64,000 nt of DNA. Origin: Sipunculus nudus (lineage: Eukaryota; Annelida; Sipuncula; Golfingiida; Sipunculidae). How positions within the stretch are numbered: position 1 is the first letter of the stretch; each line of letters begins with the position of its first letter. Below the pieces are notes generated by a model. It did no database searches. It was not told the DNA's origin and saw only the letters and a list, made by a program, of their open reading frames with translations. A program made the position numbers and the translations under genes. Where the stretch lies: NCBI GenBank assembly GCA_026874595.1, contig CM049316.1, forward strand, positions 6,712,339-6,776,338, in the 5' to 3' direction. Positions 48,661-59,629 of this stretch are shown here, in pieces.

Positions 48661-49397
48661 GAATAAAAACTAGGTCTTTCCCATTCCTTACCCCATGAAT
48701 ATTCATCCCCTTTTAAACTATGAACTTCTTGTATAAACATGACACAATTGAGAATCAGAATTAATAAAAATGACTAAAGATAAAATAAATGCAGCAAGAT
48801 GTGATATGAAACATGAAAATAAAACTATAACGTGCAACGTAATATACAAGGCAATCATGAGTGTGACATAAATATGCAATATAACAGAGTATGAAAAAGC
48901 ATGCATTATATTACATAAAAACATTATGACATATTGTTTTGCTACAAAATTTCCACCCAGGTACTACTCCTAGGTCAGACAGACATACATTTATATCTAA
49001 GTATCGTATAGTGCCTACCACTGTTGACTTACCACCTGTGCCGTCAATATTTATTACAAATCATTCAGCTTATCCAAGGTGTTTTTTTCTCCTGGGAACT
49101 CGGTCGCAACTGAATATCAGATCGACCAAAACAATCCTCTGCTTCACAAAATATTCTGTATAAAAGTGAGTATTGTTCCAAAACGTACAGGGATATACCT
49201 TATATTACATATGTTTTCTCTATTTTAAAATATCTCCGTTACACCATTTATAATACGACAGAGTATCAAGTCAGTGCTTCAGTCCTCATTTTATTGACTT
49301 GACTGTTTGGTAAGGGCCTTTCCTGTATTTTAAACTATGCTCTCCTATTGCATGAACACATCAAACCAGCTGTGTCCGGGTACGTTTCTTTAATCGG

Positions 49398-50937
49398 CTC
49401 ACGTGTAAACCCTGATATGTAGAAACACAGCATTCGTTGTTCTAGATGTTTCCTGTAACGTGTTTACTATTGGGTTCTTTGGATTGTTCGAGAAATGGAA
49501 AGTTCTCGGCTTGGGGTGAGAAGTTATAAATAAGGGGCTGTGTTTAGGAGCCGGGAGAGAGGAGAGAAATATTCCAGCGGACGCAGAAGAGTGTAAGTCA
49601 GTTGTGGACTTTTTCCGATAAGTACGGCAGTTATAGATTTTCTTCTAAATTTGTGACGGATCTTATGTAGTCTTCAGTTTGCTTTCGGTATTTAACAAGA
49701 ACTTCACTTTTGGATTACAACGGATTGATTTTTGAACGAACTGAACCGTTATTCTCTGAGAAGATTTATGTGAACTTTTCATCTGGGTTGTACGTTATAA
49801 AGAATTTGTTGTCGCTGTGACAGTCGTGGTATCCAGGTACTGTACACTTATTTATATACAGTAGAGCGCCGTAAATCCAAATGCCCAATTTCCGAAAATT
49901 CGTTTTTCCGAAAATAACAATGGGGAACCGAAAATTTATTCGTATTTCCGAAATAAAATTCAAGTGTGTATAAACCTAAAATGAATAATTGTAATTACGA
50001 GTCACAAGGCTTGCAGTCAGTGGTCACCCTACTTATTTAGTTCTGGGCCGATGTTATCGCTGGGGCAAACTTGTGAAACTACAGCTATCCCTGCAACGTT
50101 CGGAACCCTGTACCCCAAGCAATACATCTCGTTTGTACTCAAGCAAGCACAGTTTGTCGGCTTCGGATAGGATGTCAGGCCAAATAACTGAGCAGTTTAC
50201 TCGCATCAGCATTGGTGAGGTATTATTCATTTAACACTTGTGCTGCAGCAGGTTTAGGTTCGTGGCCATAGCATGCGGGCCTGGCTATACAAATGAGCAG
50301 TTCTTTACTTAATGTGTCTGGGACTGTATCAATCATACCATTGCTTCCATTTGTGCTTCTTTTAAATGTTAACCACTGTGCATACTTTTTTTATGAATTA
50401 AAGAGCCATATATCAAGGCGTTTTGAGTTTGTTTATTTGTATCCAACCACTTCTATAGTTTTCTTAAAATAGTGCCGTCTATAACTATTTTTGACGCTAA
50501 ATATATTATACAGATTTACCTATAAGCACAATCAAAGTTTAATGTATGGGATTTACCAATTATGCTCAGCAATAAATCCAATATCTTTTATACGTCCTGG
50601 TCTTCAATTACGTAGATCGAAAAAAAACTACGTGTTATTCGTGTAAAATGGCATTAAGTTAATCATTAACTGTTGTACGAACTTGCCGCTAGACCCTTGC
50701 CCGCATTTCCGAATAATCGTATTTACGAACAAAAAGCGAGTCTCCAGACGCTTACGGAAAAACGGCGCGTTACTGTACTTGTATTGATATGCTGTTGTAC
50801 TGATGCTGTACCGTGAAATTGTATTGATTTAGTGTATTGTCATGTTAGGATTGTTTAAGGAATAAATTATAATTATTTGTAAAAAAAAATTATGTTCGTC
50901 ACGACTACTTGATCTGTTAATATTAGTTTCGGTAACA
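49398..50937 (+). mobile_element. 5'-truncated solo LTR carrying a nested DNA element
   Basis: From CGGCTCACGTGTAAACCCTG onward it matches the LTR family, with TATAAATA at 49525-49532, GGTATCCAGGTACTGTACAC and AATAAA at 50861-50866. It ends CTGTTAATATTAGTTTCGGTAACA. The first ~60-80 bases (TGTTACAGGTGTC and following) are missing. The bases before 49398 match a unit D position near 30960, so the left end is a deletion. A TIR element interrupts it at 49859-50775. Without that insert the LTR would be about 620 bp. Confidence 0.85.
49859..50775. mobile_element. Non-autonomous pogo/Tigger-like element nested in LTR
   Basis: The left end is CAGTAGAGCGCCGTAAATCC; the right end as reverse complement is CAGTAACGCGCCGTTTTTCC. 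TA lies on both sides (49857-49858 and 50776-50777), the target duplication used by Tc1/mariner/pogo elements. A CAGT start and TCCGAAA-rich subterminal sequence are typical of pogo/Tigger elements. The 917-bp interior has no transposase frame. It cuts the LTR between GTACACTTATTTA and CTTGTATTGAT, which are adjacent in the sister LTRs apart from small gaps. Confidence 0.88.
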
Positions 50938-52313
50938 CCTGTTATACCGTTTCAACTCTTTGATCTCCCTCCTCGGTTTCCTAAGATGACCACAAACCTT
51001 GATTTAAGTCTAAATTTCTTTGACTGAATTAAAATATAAATTCCAATTATCCATTGCAGAAACGTGTGAAATATAATGTATTGTATTTTATTTCAACATA
51101 TTTGCATGTTTGACATGTTCCGAACGTTAATATTATTCACATTTTTGGATAAGACAAAATTGAAATCACACGTAACCAATGTTTGCAATGATAACGTATA
51201 GGGGATCTGTAGTTTTTAAATGAGTAATGGATAAGCAGAATCTTCAGAATATAACCAAATTTAAGGAATACTCTCTGTTCTATTTTTATAATAAAGATAC
51301 AGCTAGGGTATACTTATAGACTGATAATGTGCCTCGGAAAACTCTTCATATTATGGCAATGAACATGGTTTAAACAAACAAAAAGGTCGGTTTTGAATTC
51401 TCTTAGTTTTTATATTACTCTCAGATCATCCTACATCTCAAGAACCAGCCTGTTTTGCTCCATACTGTATTATTATTATTATCAGTGATACAGGCATTTG
51501 TTCATCCAGGTCAGAAATAAATATCTATATCACATATACAAATCTGGGAAGGCCTTACTATTTTTATTTTACCTGTAACAGTCACGTAGCAGTATGCTGT
51601 AAAACTAATATTTAGTAATGGTGCTAAACTTTTGGGGTAGAATTTGGAGGAAAAAGTATATAATTGACCACTTAAAGACGCGGAGAAAAAGAAAAAAAAA
51701 ACTGTTACCATCCAGGCATTTGGTCTGTATGGCAGCCATCATGGATTTCAAAATGACCCCACACAAAGCCCGTTTTCCCGCCGATATTTAAACTCTCAAA
51801 TGTGCTAGAACCGTGGAATTATTTTCCAAACACTCATTTTATCATTTAAGGGATGAAATTCCTACATAAATTCTCTTATAAACGCAAATTCATCGTTATG
51901 TTTAGGGGAATTGTTCTGCAAGTTTACTACTAAGTTTGCATCGACCGCTTAACGAAAGCGTGTCTAAAGCGTTTCAGGCTCTGCTGTGGCCACGCAGGCC
52001 TAATGCACACTTTCGTCTAATGACTTGCGTGTCTGGAACTAACCCTAAATTACTAACCTATCCCTGACCTAACATAAGTTCTGCATACGATATCTAAGTG
52101 TAGAGATAAAAAGTTCAAAATGCCAGGTTTCTGAATTAGTAAAGTTCTTTTGTCGTAATTGTGTCATGTCCATGAAATGCGATCGTTCTATTAACTGTTA
52201 TTTAGGTCAGAGCAAAACGTCAACAAACAGGGGACGGATGCACCATGAGGTCTGTATTTATTTGCATGAATGGTATTGAAATGTAGTCTCACTTATGAGT
52301 AAAAACCAATATT

Positions 52314-52345
52314 TTTATTATTATTATTATTACTATTTTTATTAT
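52314..52345. repeat. (TTA)n microsatellite, unit F
   Basis: The run after GAGTAAAAACCAATATTT is at the position equivalent to 8880 in unit A. Confidence 0.85.
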
Positions 52346-54539
52346 AATTATTTTATTCAAAGGGTATAAATGAAGTAATCCACAATAAAGGGATACTCTA
52401 TTCTCTGTGTCATACTTTTTTTAAACACAGGTAGGGTACACCTAGAGATTGATTCTATGCCTCGAAGAAACCATATTAGTTTTTCCAATAATAATTATGA
52501 TTATAATAATAATAATTATTATTATTATTTTATTTTTTTTATTATGTGTCGTTGCATTGATTTTACTTATGTCTAATGAATAATTTTAATTTTTTTCATG
52601 TGGGTAATATTCCGCAATCCCATACCCTTATGTAGCTTGATTCCCAATTTTATTTTGTTTTAAATATTTTGCATGATTCTTACTTGGCCAATACCGGACA
52701 TGCAGTGAAAAAGCTCCAAACACAGTTACAACACATCAAGCGCCATTTTAAGATGTTCCAAATGTCAATTTTAAATTAGGATATTCTGATTTTGTTGGCT
52801 TAATATGCCGTCCCGCCTTTCATATTAAGTCCTCTTACTGTTGATGGTAATTTATAATTTTAATTGGACAAAAAGAGGAACGATGCATTTTATTTTTGTA
52901 TAATATAAAGGATTTAGTAGTTTTTATAAAATCATCCAAATCCTTTCTTCAAATATGATTCTAGGGGTTGTTAATTCATAGATAATAATTTTTTTTTAAA
53001 TAAAAGTATCGCGAAAAAAATATAATTAAATCGTATCCATACCAAATGGACAACCTTCAAATATGCAGTTTATTTATATGGAACATGGTTATCCAGTTCA
53101 TAAATCTTGTGGCAAAATCTGAAAAAAGCTAAAGTAATTAGAAATGGAAAACATACACTAATTATTGTTTGTAATTAAAACCTGCTGTTTGTGAAATACA
53201 AAGACTTGTATACTACAATTTACAGATTGATACCATAAAATATGAGGTAAGAAAAAATAATTTACAGTGATGTTATTCCAAGAAGTGGAAGACACACATT
53301 TAACTGCCAGTGGAGTCATCCAGCAAAGACACCCATGGGCAATTACGCCCAGCGTTTGACTGCGCACAGGGACTAACTACTCCACGAAAGTTCATGGCGA
53401 TATGGCTAGGATAGTATTCTAGACAAGGCGTATGAAAGGATATCTGAGAACGCTTCTTGATGGCCAAATATAATTTTTAATACATTTGAAATTGTATAGC
53501 CCACATCGTCCCTTAAAGCTTATTCGTTATTTAAAATTGCGTTAATTCCATTTTTCAGATAAATTTGATATTTCAAAAAGATTTAAATCATAAACCTACA
53601 TGCTCCCATAGAGACCAATCATTATAGAGCATTTCAGTTCAATGGCCAAAGGTAATGAGATAATGCACGCGAAAGAAATTTTAGTTTAAAGCCTACGGCT
53701 TCTGCCAGGTATAAAATATGCTTGCGCATATCATCCTAAGGAAACTTATATTCGGATAAAACTGTACAACAGTAACTGGAATAATTTTTTAAATATTGTA
53801 CACAAAAGAAAGGAAGATTGACAGACAGCTCAACAGGTGATAAAATGACAAACGGAGAGACAGAATATAATAATTACAACACATACCATTCTATGCAGAG
53901 CATTAATCAACCATAACATTAAGCCTAAGTTGAGATCTTCTGACTTGTGGAGGAACCCGTAAAATTTTATTTTTGGATCTTAGGACGATAGTTGACACAG
54001 CTGGCTCCACTAAAAGTATATTCTTTTTTACATACTGGTACTTGATCAGTATGTTTGCTATAAAAGTGATGACAGCTACAGCCGTTATTCAGAAATCTGG
54101 CTTTTTCTATATGTATATTTAAAAAAAAAGTATTGAATTCTGAGGTTCTGAAACATGTGTTTGCAGGCTGATAGTCTGTGTGGTGTAAATGAGGCTTATT
54201 ATTTCAATTTTATAAACAAGCACGTTTTGTGAGTCTGACTTACCGATGCTAAAATTCATCTTTTCGCAGCTTTTCTTGACAAATATGAGTCACGGCATCG
54301 TGGTTCAGGGTTTGCACGAGATTTTGCCAAGACCTGTCTGGATGCTCTGCAAGAACGTTCATGGTCTGACATTTAGGTTTTGTGCTCCGCCAAGGGGCAA
54401 AGAAAAACGGACAAAGACCAATGGATACAGCTCATCGTGACTGGAACTTAGCTCAGCAAGTAAAAGATTTGCCATTCAGGTTATGAAGAATAACCATTAC
54501 ACAATCTTAAAGTAAAGGTACCTACGGGACCTCATTAGC

Positions 54540-55200
54540 GTTTTTGTCTCCCGCTCAGCGGATGCGGGGGACATTAATTTGGGTTTGTCTGTCTGTCCGT
54601 CTGTCCGTCTGTCTGTCTGTCCGTCCGACAGGTTTCGTTTCCGTGCGATACCTTTACTAAATATTATCCGATTTCATCCAAATTTGGGTCAGTGATTGCT
54701 CTCATGCATACCTTGGTTGGGATCGGTTTTAGAGTGTCTGGCTTCTGTCTGTCTGTCTGCCGTCACCGTGTCTGTCCATCCGTCAAGTTTTCGTTTCCGT
54801 GCGATTACTTTCCTAAATATTATACGATTTCATTCATTGGTTTTGGAGTGTCTGCCTTCTGTCTTTCTGTCTAGCTGTGTGTCTGTCACTTTGTCCGTCT
54901 GTCGGGTTTACTATAACTTTCCTAAATGTTATCCGATGTCATTCAAATTTTGGTCAGCGAATGCTCTCATGCTTAGCATGGTTTTTGATTTGTTTTGCAG
55001 TGTCTGGCTTATGTCCGTCTGTCTGTCACTCTGTCTGTCAGTTTGTCAGGTTTTTGTTTCTGTGGGATAACTTTCCTAAATATTATCCGATTTCATTCAA
55101 ATTTTGGTCAGTGAATGCTCTCATGCTGACTCTGGTTGGGATTTGTTTTGGACTGTCTGGCATCTGTCTGTCTGTCTGTCACTCTGTCCTTTATGAAAAA
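54540..55200 (+). mobile_element. Hairpin plus GTCT/GTCC microsatellite plus ~150-bp repeats
   Basis: CCCGCTCAGCGGATGCGGGG is followed by a GTCT/GTCC microsatellite (54585-54628). Diverged units follow, marked by ATTATCCGATTTCATCCAAA at about 54662, with variants near 54822, 54925 and 55082. Each also contains GTGTCTGGCTTCTGTCTGTC. Three overlapping frames of 60-140 codons (54692-55299) are cysteine- and serine-rich only because they read GTCT repeats. Same general plan as the element at 4047 but a different core. Confidence 0.75.
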
Positions 55201-55650
55201 AAAACAAGAACCCAAAGCGGGGACTTTAATTCCACGAAATTTACTTGTTTATATTTAGTTTCTACTTTTTTTGATGTCTCAGAATCGATTTTATTTTAGT
55301 AAATGATTATTTCTTCGTCATTGACATCATTTCACAAAATAGAAAGTTAATGTTTCAATTAACAATAATGACATTAATTTTCATGAATGTCCACATATTT
55401 ATTACTTTTAATAACTACTGTCTCAGACTAAGAAAGACTATGTAAGAAAAAATATTTCATATTAATTACATAACATCTACTATTCTACCACATGAAGGAG
55501 TTTATTAAACTTGCAGTTTGAGTTGGGTACAAAGAAGAAAAACATATCATATAGACCATATTGAGTTTTTTATCTGAAACTTTACGTTCCAGATATTCAA
55601 TATTAGTTACTTTTTCACGACCTGGTTCAATGACGGAGGCACCTGGTTAA
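55201..55650. other. Non-coding AT-rich stretch
   Basis: Nothing recognised beyond a run of A at 55197 and short frames. Confidence 0.45.
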
Positions 55651-55654
55651 TCTG

Positions 55655-56567
55655 TTAGTAAAGACGTTGAATTTTTTTAAACAACAATAGCATACTTAAA
55701 TGTTTTTCACATTCAGCTTTCCCTATGTTTATTATTTCTAGGCTTAGAGATGACACTGCTAATATTGCCTTTTCAGCCCACCTCTTAATTTGTATATAAA
55801 ACGTAATTGATATGTATTGATAGGTTCTCCCGAAGTAAGGGGCTTCCATATATAAAAAAAAATGAAAAACCATGAAAAACAGACAAATCTCCTTTGAATA
55901 CAACAGGATCAACATTGTCACAAATATTTCAGATTCCACCATACGTTTTAAAATATATATATTGGGTATCATGGAGTAATTTTCTGTGGCCTCAGTTATA
56001 ATATTCACATAAATCGTTGTGTTTCTATGATCGTCACCGGATCAGGCATCTTGATACCCTCATTTTCACCACTACTGATGATGACATATACTGAATAGGG
56101 TTGGAGAACGTAGTTTCCATATGCTTAAAAATGTATTCTTCCAAGCGTCCTATGAAAAAGTAAGGTGTTTGACAAATAAGTATCGTATGTATACTAGATG
56201 CCAAGGATTTTCAGTGCCTTCCTTGTCAGATCAAACCATGTGAAACCGTTTAATATATAATTCACTAAAGACTTGCCACCCACGCGACTTCACACTTGAT
56301 TCACTAATACTGTTGACAGTCCAGCAAATTTCTTTGACACAGAACATAATGCATTCATGGAATATGGATCTTTTAAAAAATATGTTGTATCGCTAATATG
56401 CATTGTTTCATTTTGAATCCGTTAATACTGATCACTTTAATAATAAAAGATTGTCGTACCATTATTGCCAATATTTCAATAGCTAATACATATAAGTAAG
56501 GCGCTAGAGGATCCATTTGTCTGGTTCCCTTGGCAACTGTTATGTACCCTTTTGTATAAGCATTAAA
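55655..56567 (-). pseudogene. L1-like ORF2 fragment, minus strand
   Basis: On the minus strand bases 56460-56545 translate as VAKGTRQMDPLAPYLYVLAI followed by EILAIMVRQ. This is the RT motif normally written RGxRQGxPLSPYLFxLxxEILA; here the G after RQ is M. Further pieces continue downstream with stops and frame changes, including SEVKSR-like and FAGLS-like remnants. A 117-codon frame at 55655-56008 follows on the same strand; it may be the C-terminal part but has no firm motif. The relic is cut at 56568 by a hAT-like element. Confidence 0.72.
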
Positions 56568-56568
56568 T

Positions 56569-56647
56569 CAGTGGCGTATCCAGGATTTGAAAATAGAGGG
56601 GGCGCAGCCCTTAAGTCGGGAAGGGGGCTGTTCCGCGTCTCTTAGAC

Positions 56648-56698
<51 letters not shown>

Positions 56699-57941
56699 AT
56701 TTTTGTCAGTTTATATTGATGTTCCGAAAAGCTCTTTTAGTAGGAAGCAAGCATATTTAAACTTGTTTGAACACACTGCATGGCTGTAAAATTGTCTCCT
56801 TCTAAACATATCAAATATTGTTAGTTCGTGCATTATTATTATGATTATTTTTAGTAATTGTGTAGGTATCCAATTCAAGTTGTGAATTATATAAACCGTG
56901 GGGCCCTCATCTATATATAATGCATTATTTGAACAACAGAAAAATACATGCGTCAGTAAGTGTAGTGTTGTAACGTAATTGTAAGTTTTAAGTAGAAGAT
57001 GGTCAGCACACATGTAAAAGAACTTAAATGGATAAACTATTATATGTCACTGAATCTGTCAATGTAGACTGCATCTAGTTTTCATTTGAAGCTTCTGATA
57101 ATGAATAACATAATATAGGTCTTTCGTAGATAATTATTTTGCAGCAATTCAGTTCGAACTGGAGCCAGTTGGAGTCATAAGTAATAAAGATAGTCTGACC
57201 TGAGGTAATTAAAGTACATAAACACAAACAAATATTTTAAGTGAAAATACTCATAGAATGTTATTTGCATGCCATTTTCAGGTTTATATTATTATTGAAA
57301 ATGCAGCAAAAAAAGCAAGCATCTAGTATAAGTACAATAGCTTGCATGGATAGTTTAACAGTTTTTGGCCATCCACCATGATGTTACAGATCAATCATAG
57401 GGTCTGGAGACTCCTATGCACACAAACAAAATAGAAAAAGAGAGATGGTGAAAAACATGAGAGAAATGTGTAAGTATATAATTCCTTTACTGTTTAGATT
57501 TATTTTAGACATTTGCAAAGTCTGACACTCTTTACATTTACATTACAGACCACATCTTGCTAAGCTTTTGTTCTTTCTTCAAAAAATTTCAACAAATACA
57601 ATAAAAATAGTTTCTCTTTAGGTCAATAGGAACCTTTACAACTGATATTAAATATACATTATTATATCAGATGTATATCTATATTTACATTACAGGCAAA
57701 ATCTTGCTAAGCTTTTGTTCTTTCTTTTCCATATGGGCCTAACATTACCACCCTCGTGCATAAAGAAACATGACAATATTTATTTACCTATATGTGTGTA
57801 TACCTCTAATCGAACATAAAATAAATGTGAGTAAACAAATATAACACTTGTCAGTAGTTGACTAGTGTCAAGAAGTGTTGAAGTGTGAGCAGAATTAAAG
57901 GGGGCGCGCGCCCTTTTGCGCCCCCTAAGAATAAGCCCCTG
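56569..57941. mobile_element. hAT-like non-autonomous element, 1.37 kb
   Basis: The left end is CAGTGGCGTATCCAGGATTT; the right end as reverse complement is CAGGGGCTTATTCTTAGGGG. Both then run into GGGGGCGC. CATTAAAT (56561-56568) and CATTATTA (57942-57949) flank it, agreeing in five of eight positions. The interior has an (AT)n microsatellite (56655-56695) and a direct repeat of about 45 bases (TCTTGCTAAGCTTTTGTTCT at about 57557 and 57703). It has no transposase-like protein. Confidence 0.65.
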
Positions 57942-57999
57942 CATTATTAATAAGGCAACTATGACGGTCGTTGTGGAGGAGCCTGCCCCATTTGATGAA

Positions 58000-59065
58000 A
58001 CATTCTCCATATGAGTGACACTTTCTTTCGCAGGTGATAACTCAACAGCAACATACGTCAGCTTTCCCAAATTCACAGGGATGATTGGTGCCTAAGAGGG
58101 CTCCAGACCTTTTGAGTTACAGACCTATCAATATTTCAATATGGCCGCCACAGCCAAATCGCTGAATTTATTTCGCTCGTGATAACACAACAACAACATA
58201 GTACAGCTTTCTCAATTTCACAGGGATGATTGGTACATGTGATGGCTCTAAACCTATTCATTTACAGACCTGTTTGAATTCCAATATGGCCACCACAGCC
58301 AAATTGCTAATTTTCATTAGTGCATGATAACAACTACTGATTGGTGCCTACAAGGGCCCCAGACCTATTGAATTTAAGACCCATCAAAAAATTAAATATG
58401 GCTGCCAGAGCACAATCGGTGATTTTCCTTCGCGCCCGATATCCCATAGGGAATAGGATGGATTTTTCTGAGATCCACGAGGATGATTGGTGCCTAGGAG
58501 GGCTCCGTCCCTATAGAATTTCACACCCGCAAAAAATTTAAAATGGCTGCCAGTGCACAATCGGTGATTTTCTTTCGTGCACGTTATCCAAAAGAGAATA
58601 CTATCGATCATTCTGAGATCCACGAGGATGATTGGTGCCTAGGAGGGCTCCATTCATTCCAAATTTCAGACCCTCAAAAAATTCAATATGGCCACCAGAG
58701 CTCATTCGGTGATTTTTTTTTCACGCGTCATATCCCTTAGAGAATATGCATAATCTTTCTGCAATTCACAGGGATGATTGATGTCATAGTTTGATGCCGT
58801 CCCTATCAATTTCATACCCACCAAAAATTTAATATGGCTGCCTGAGCACAATTGAAGATTTTCTTTCATGCAAAAAGAGACTACATTTTCTCGTGAAGGA
58901 TGTTAGCCATATAGTGATTCTTGTATCGCCCTTATGCTGAATAGCTGTGCTACTTTGTCATATCATCTTCCAACACCTGAACTTATGATCCAACAAGTTT
59001 CTCTATACACCTTTTCACTTTGTGGGGCCCTCTGAGGACCATCGTCCGATTACATCTAGTTATTG
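58000..59065 (+). mobile_element. Pearl/HINE-like element, 5'-truncated, ~145-bp repeats
   Basis: About seven diverged units are anchored by TTTCTTTCGC-like sequence (58022, ~58169, ~58310, ~58423, ~58567, ~58714, ~58858) and CACAGGGATGATTGGTGCCT or CACGAGGATGATTGGTGCCT. It ends GATTACATCTAGTTATT (59065), like the element at 4047-4861. The hairpin and microsatellite start are missing. Two overlapping frames of about 65 codons read the GAGATCCACGAGGATGATTG units and are not genes. Confidence 0.8.
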
Positions 59066-59470
59066 TTCCGCAGACAGAGAAGAATGAGAAATCGAAACAT
59101 GCTGCTATGGCAATCTTCCAAGATAAACTCAAAATAGAGATTCATGAAAATGATAATGAATCAGCACGTAGAACGGTACCACACAAGAAAGATAGTCAAC
59201 GGAGCATAATAGTTAGATTTGTTAGAAGGCATGACAAAATTAGAATTCTGAAAGAAAGGAGAAAACTTAAGATACAGTCATTCTTTTGACAGAGGATTTG
59301 TGTATTGACATGCAAACGCTTTTTAACAGAGTAAAGCATGATGACAGAGTAAAAGATGCCTGGACGTGGGATAGCAAAGTGTTTGTAAAAATTGTTGATG
59401 CCAAAATATTTAGAGTTCAGTATGGAGAATCACTTAATTATGTCTTCCACAAGAAGTTATTATTTTGACA
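59066..59470 (+). pseudogene. L1-like ORF1 (nucleic-acid-binding protein) remnant
   Basis: Two frames one base apart carry an ORF1-like sequence. The first (to 59289) has RTVPHKKDSQRSIIVRFVRR and HDKIRILKERRKLK; the second (59286-59468) has LTEDLCIDMQTLFNRVK, DAWTWDSKVFVKIVDAKIF. The IIVRF-RR-DK--IL--RRKLK block followed by LTEDL...W-----VFVK is the RRM/C-terminal arrangement of L1 ORF1 proteins. The 5' part is absent because the pearl-like element abuts at 59065. Confidence 0.72.
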
Positions 59471-59629
59471 ATGGGTTGGTATTTTTTTTTTTTTTCTTGA
59501 TTGGTCTGTCAATGTATTTCAAGGATGTTTGTAATATTTCTATGTTAAAATGCATTGTTTTGTCGCTTTCTGTGTTAAGTATAGTGGGTGGATACACTCT
59601 ACAAATACCATACAGTGTCCTTTGATTCA

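Larger units (their letters stand above)
48925..54530 (+). repeat. Megarepeat unit F
   Basis: Landmarks: GGTCAGACAGACATACATTT (48972; equivalent of ~8246 in A), GGTCAGAAATAAATATC (~51509), a TTA microsatellite (52314), ATGCACGCGAAAGAAATTTTAG (~53664), GGAACCCGTAAAATT (~53952) and GCAAAGAAAAACGGACAAAG (~54398). It is interrupted by the solo LTR at 49398-50937. It is more diverged than A, B and D are from one another. No gene is supported. Confidence 0.65.

Noticed and set aside
54692-55299. Overlapping cysteine/serine-rich frames up to 140 codons
   Set aside because: They read GTCT/GTCC microsatellite and ~150-bp tandem units in three frames at once; no domain and no conserved frame.
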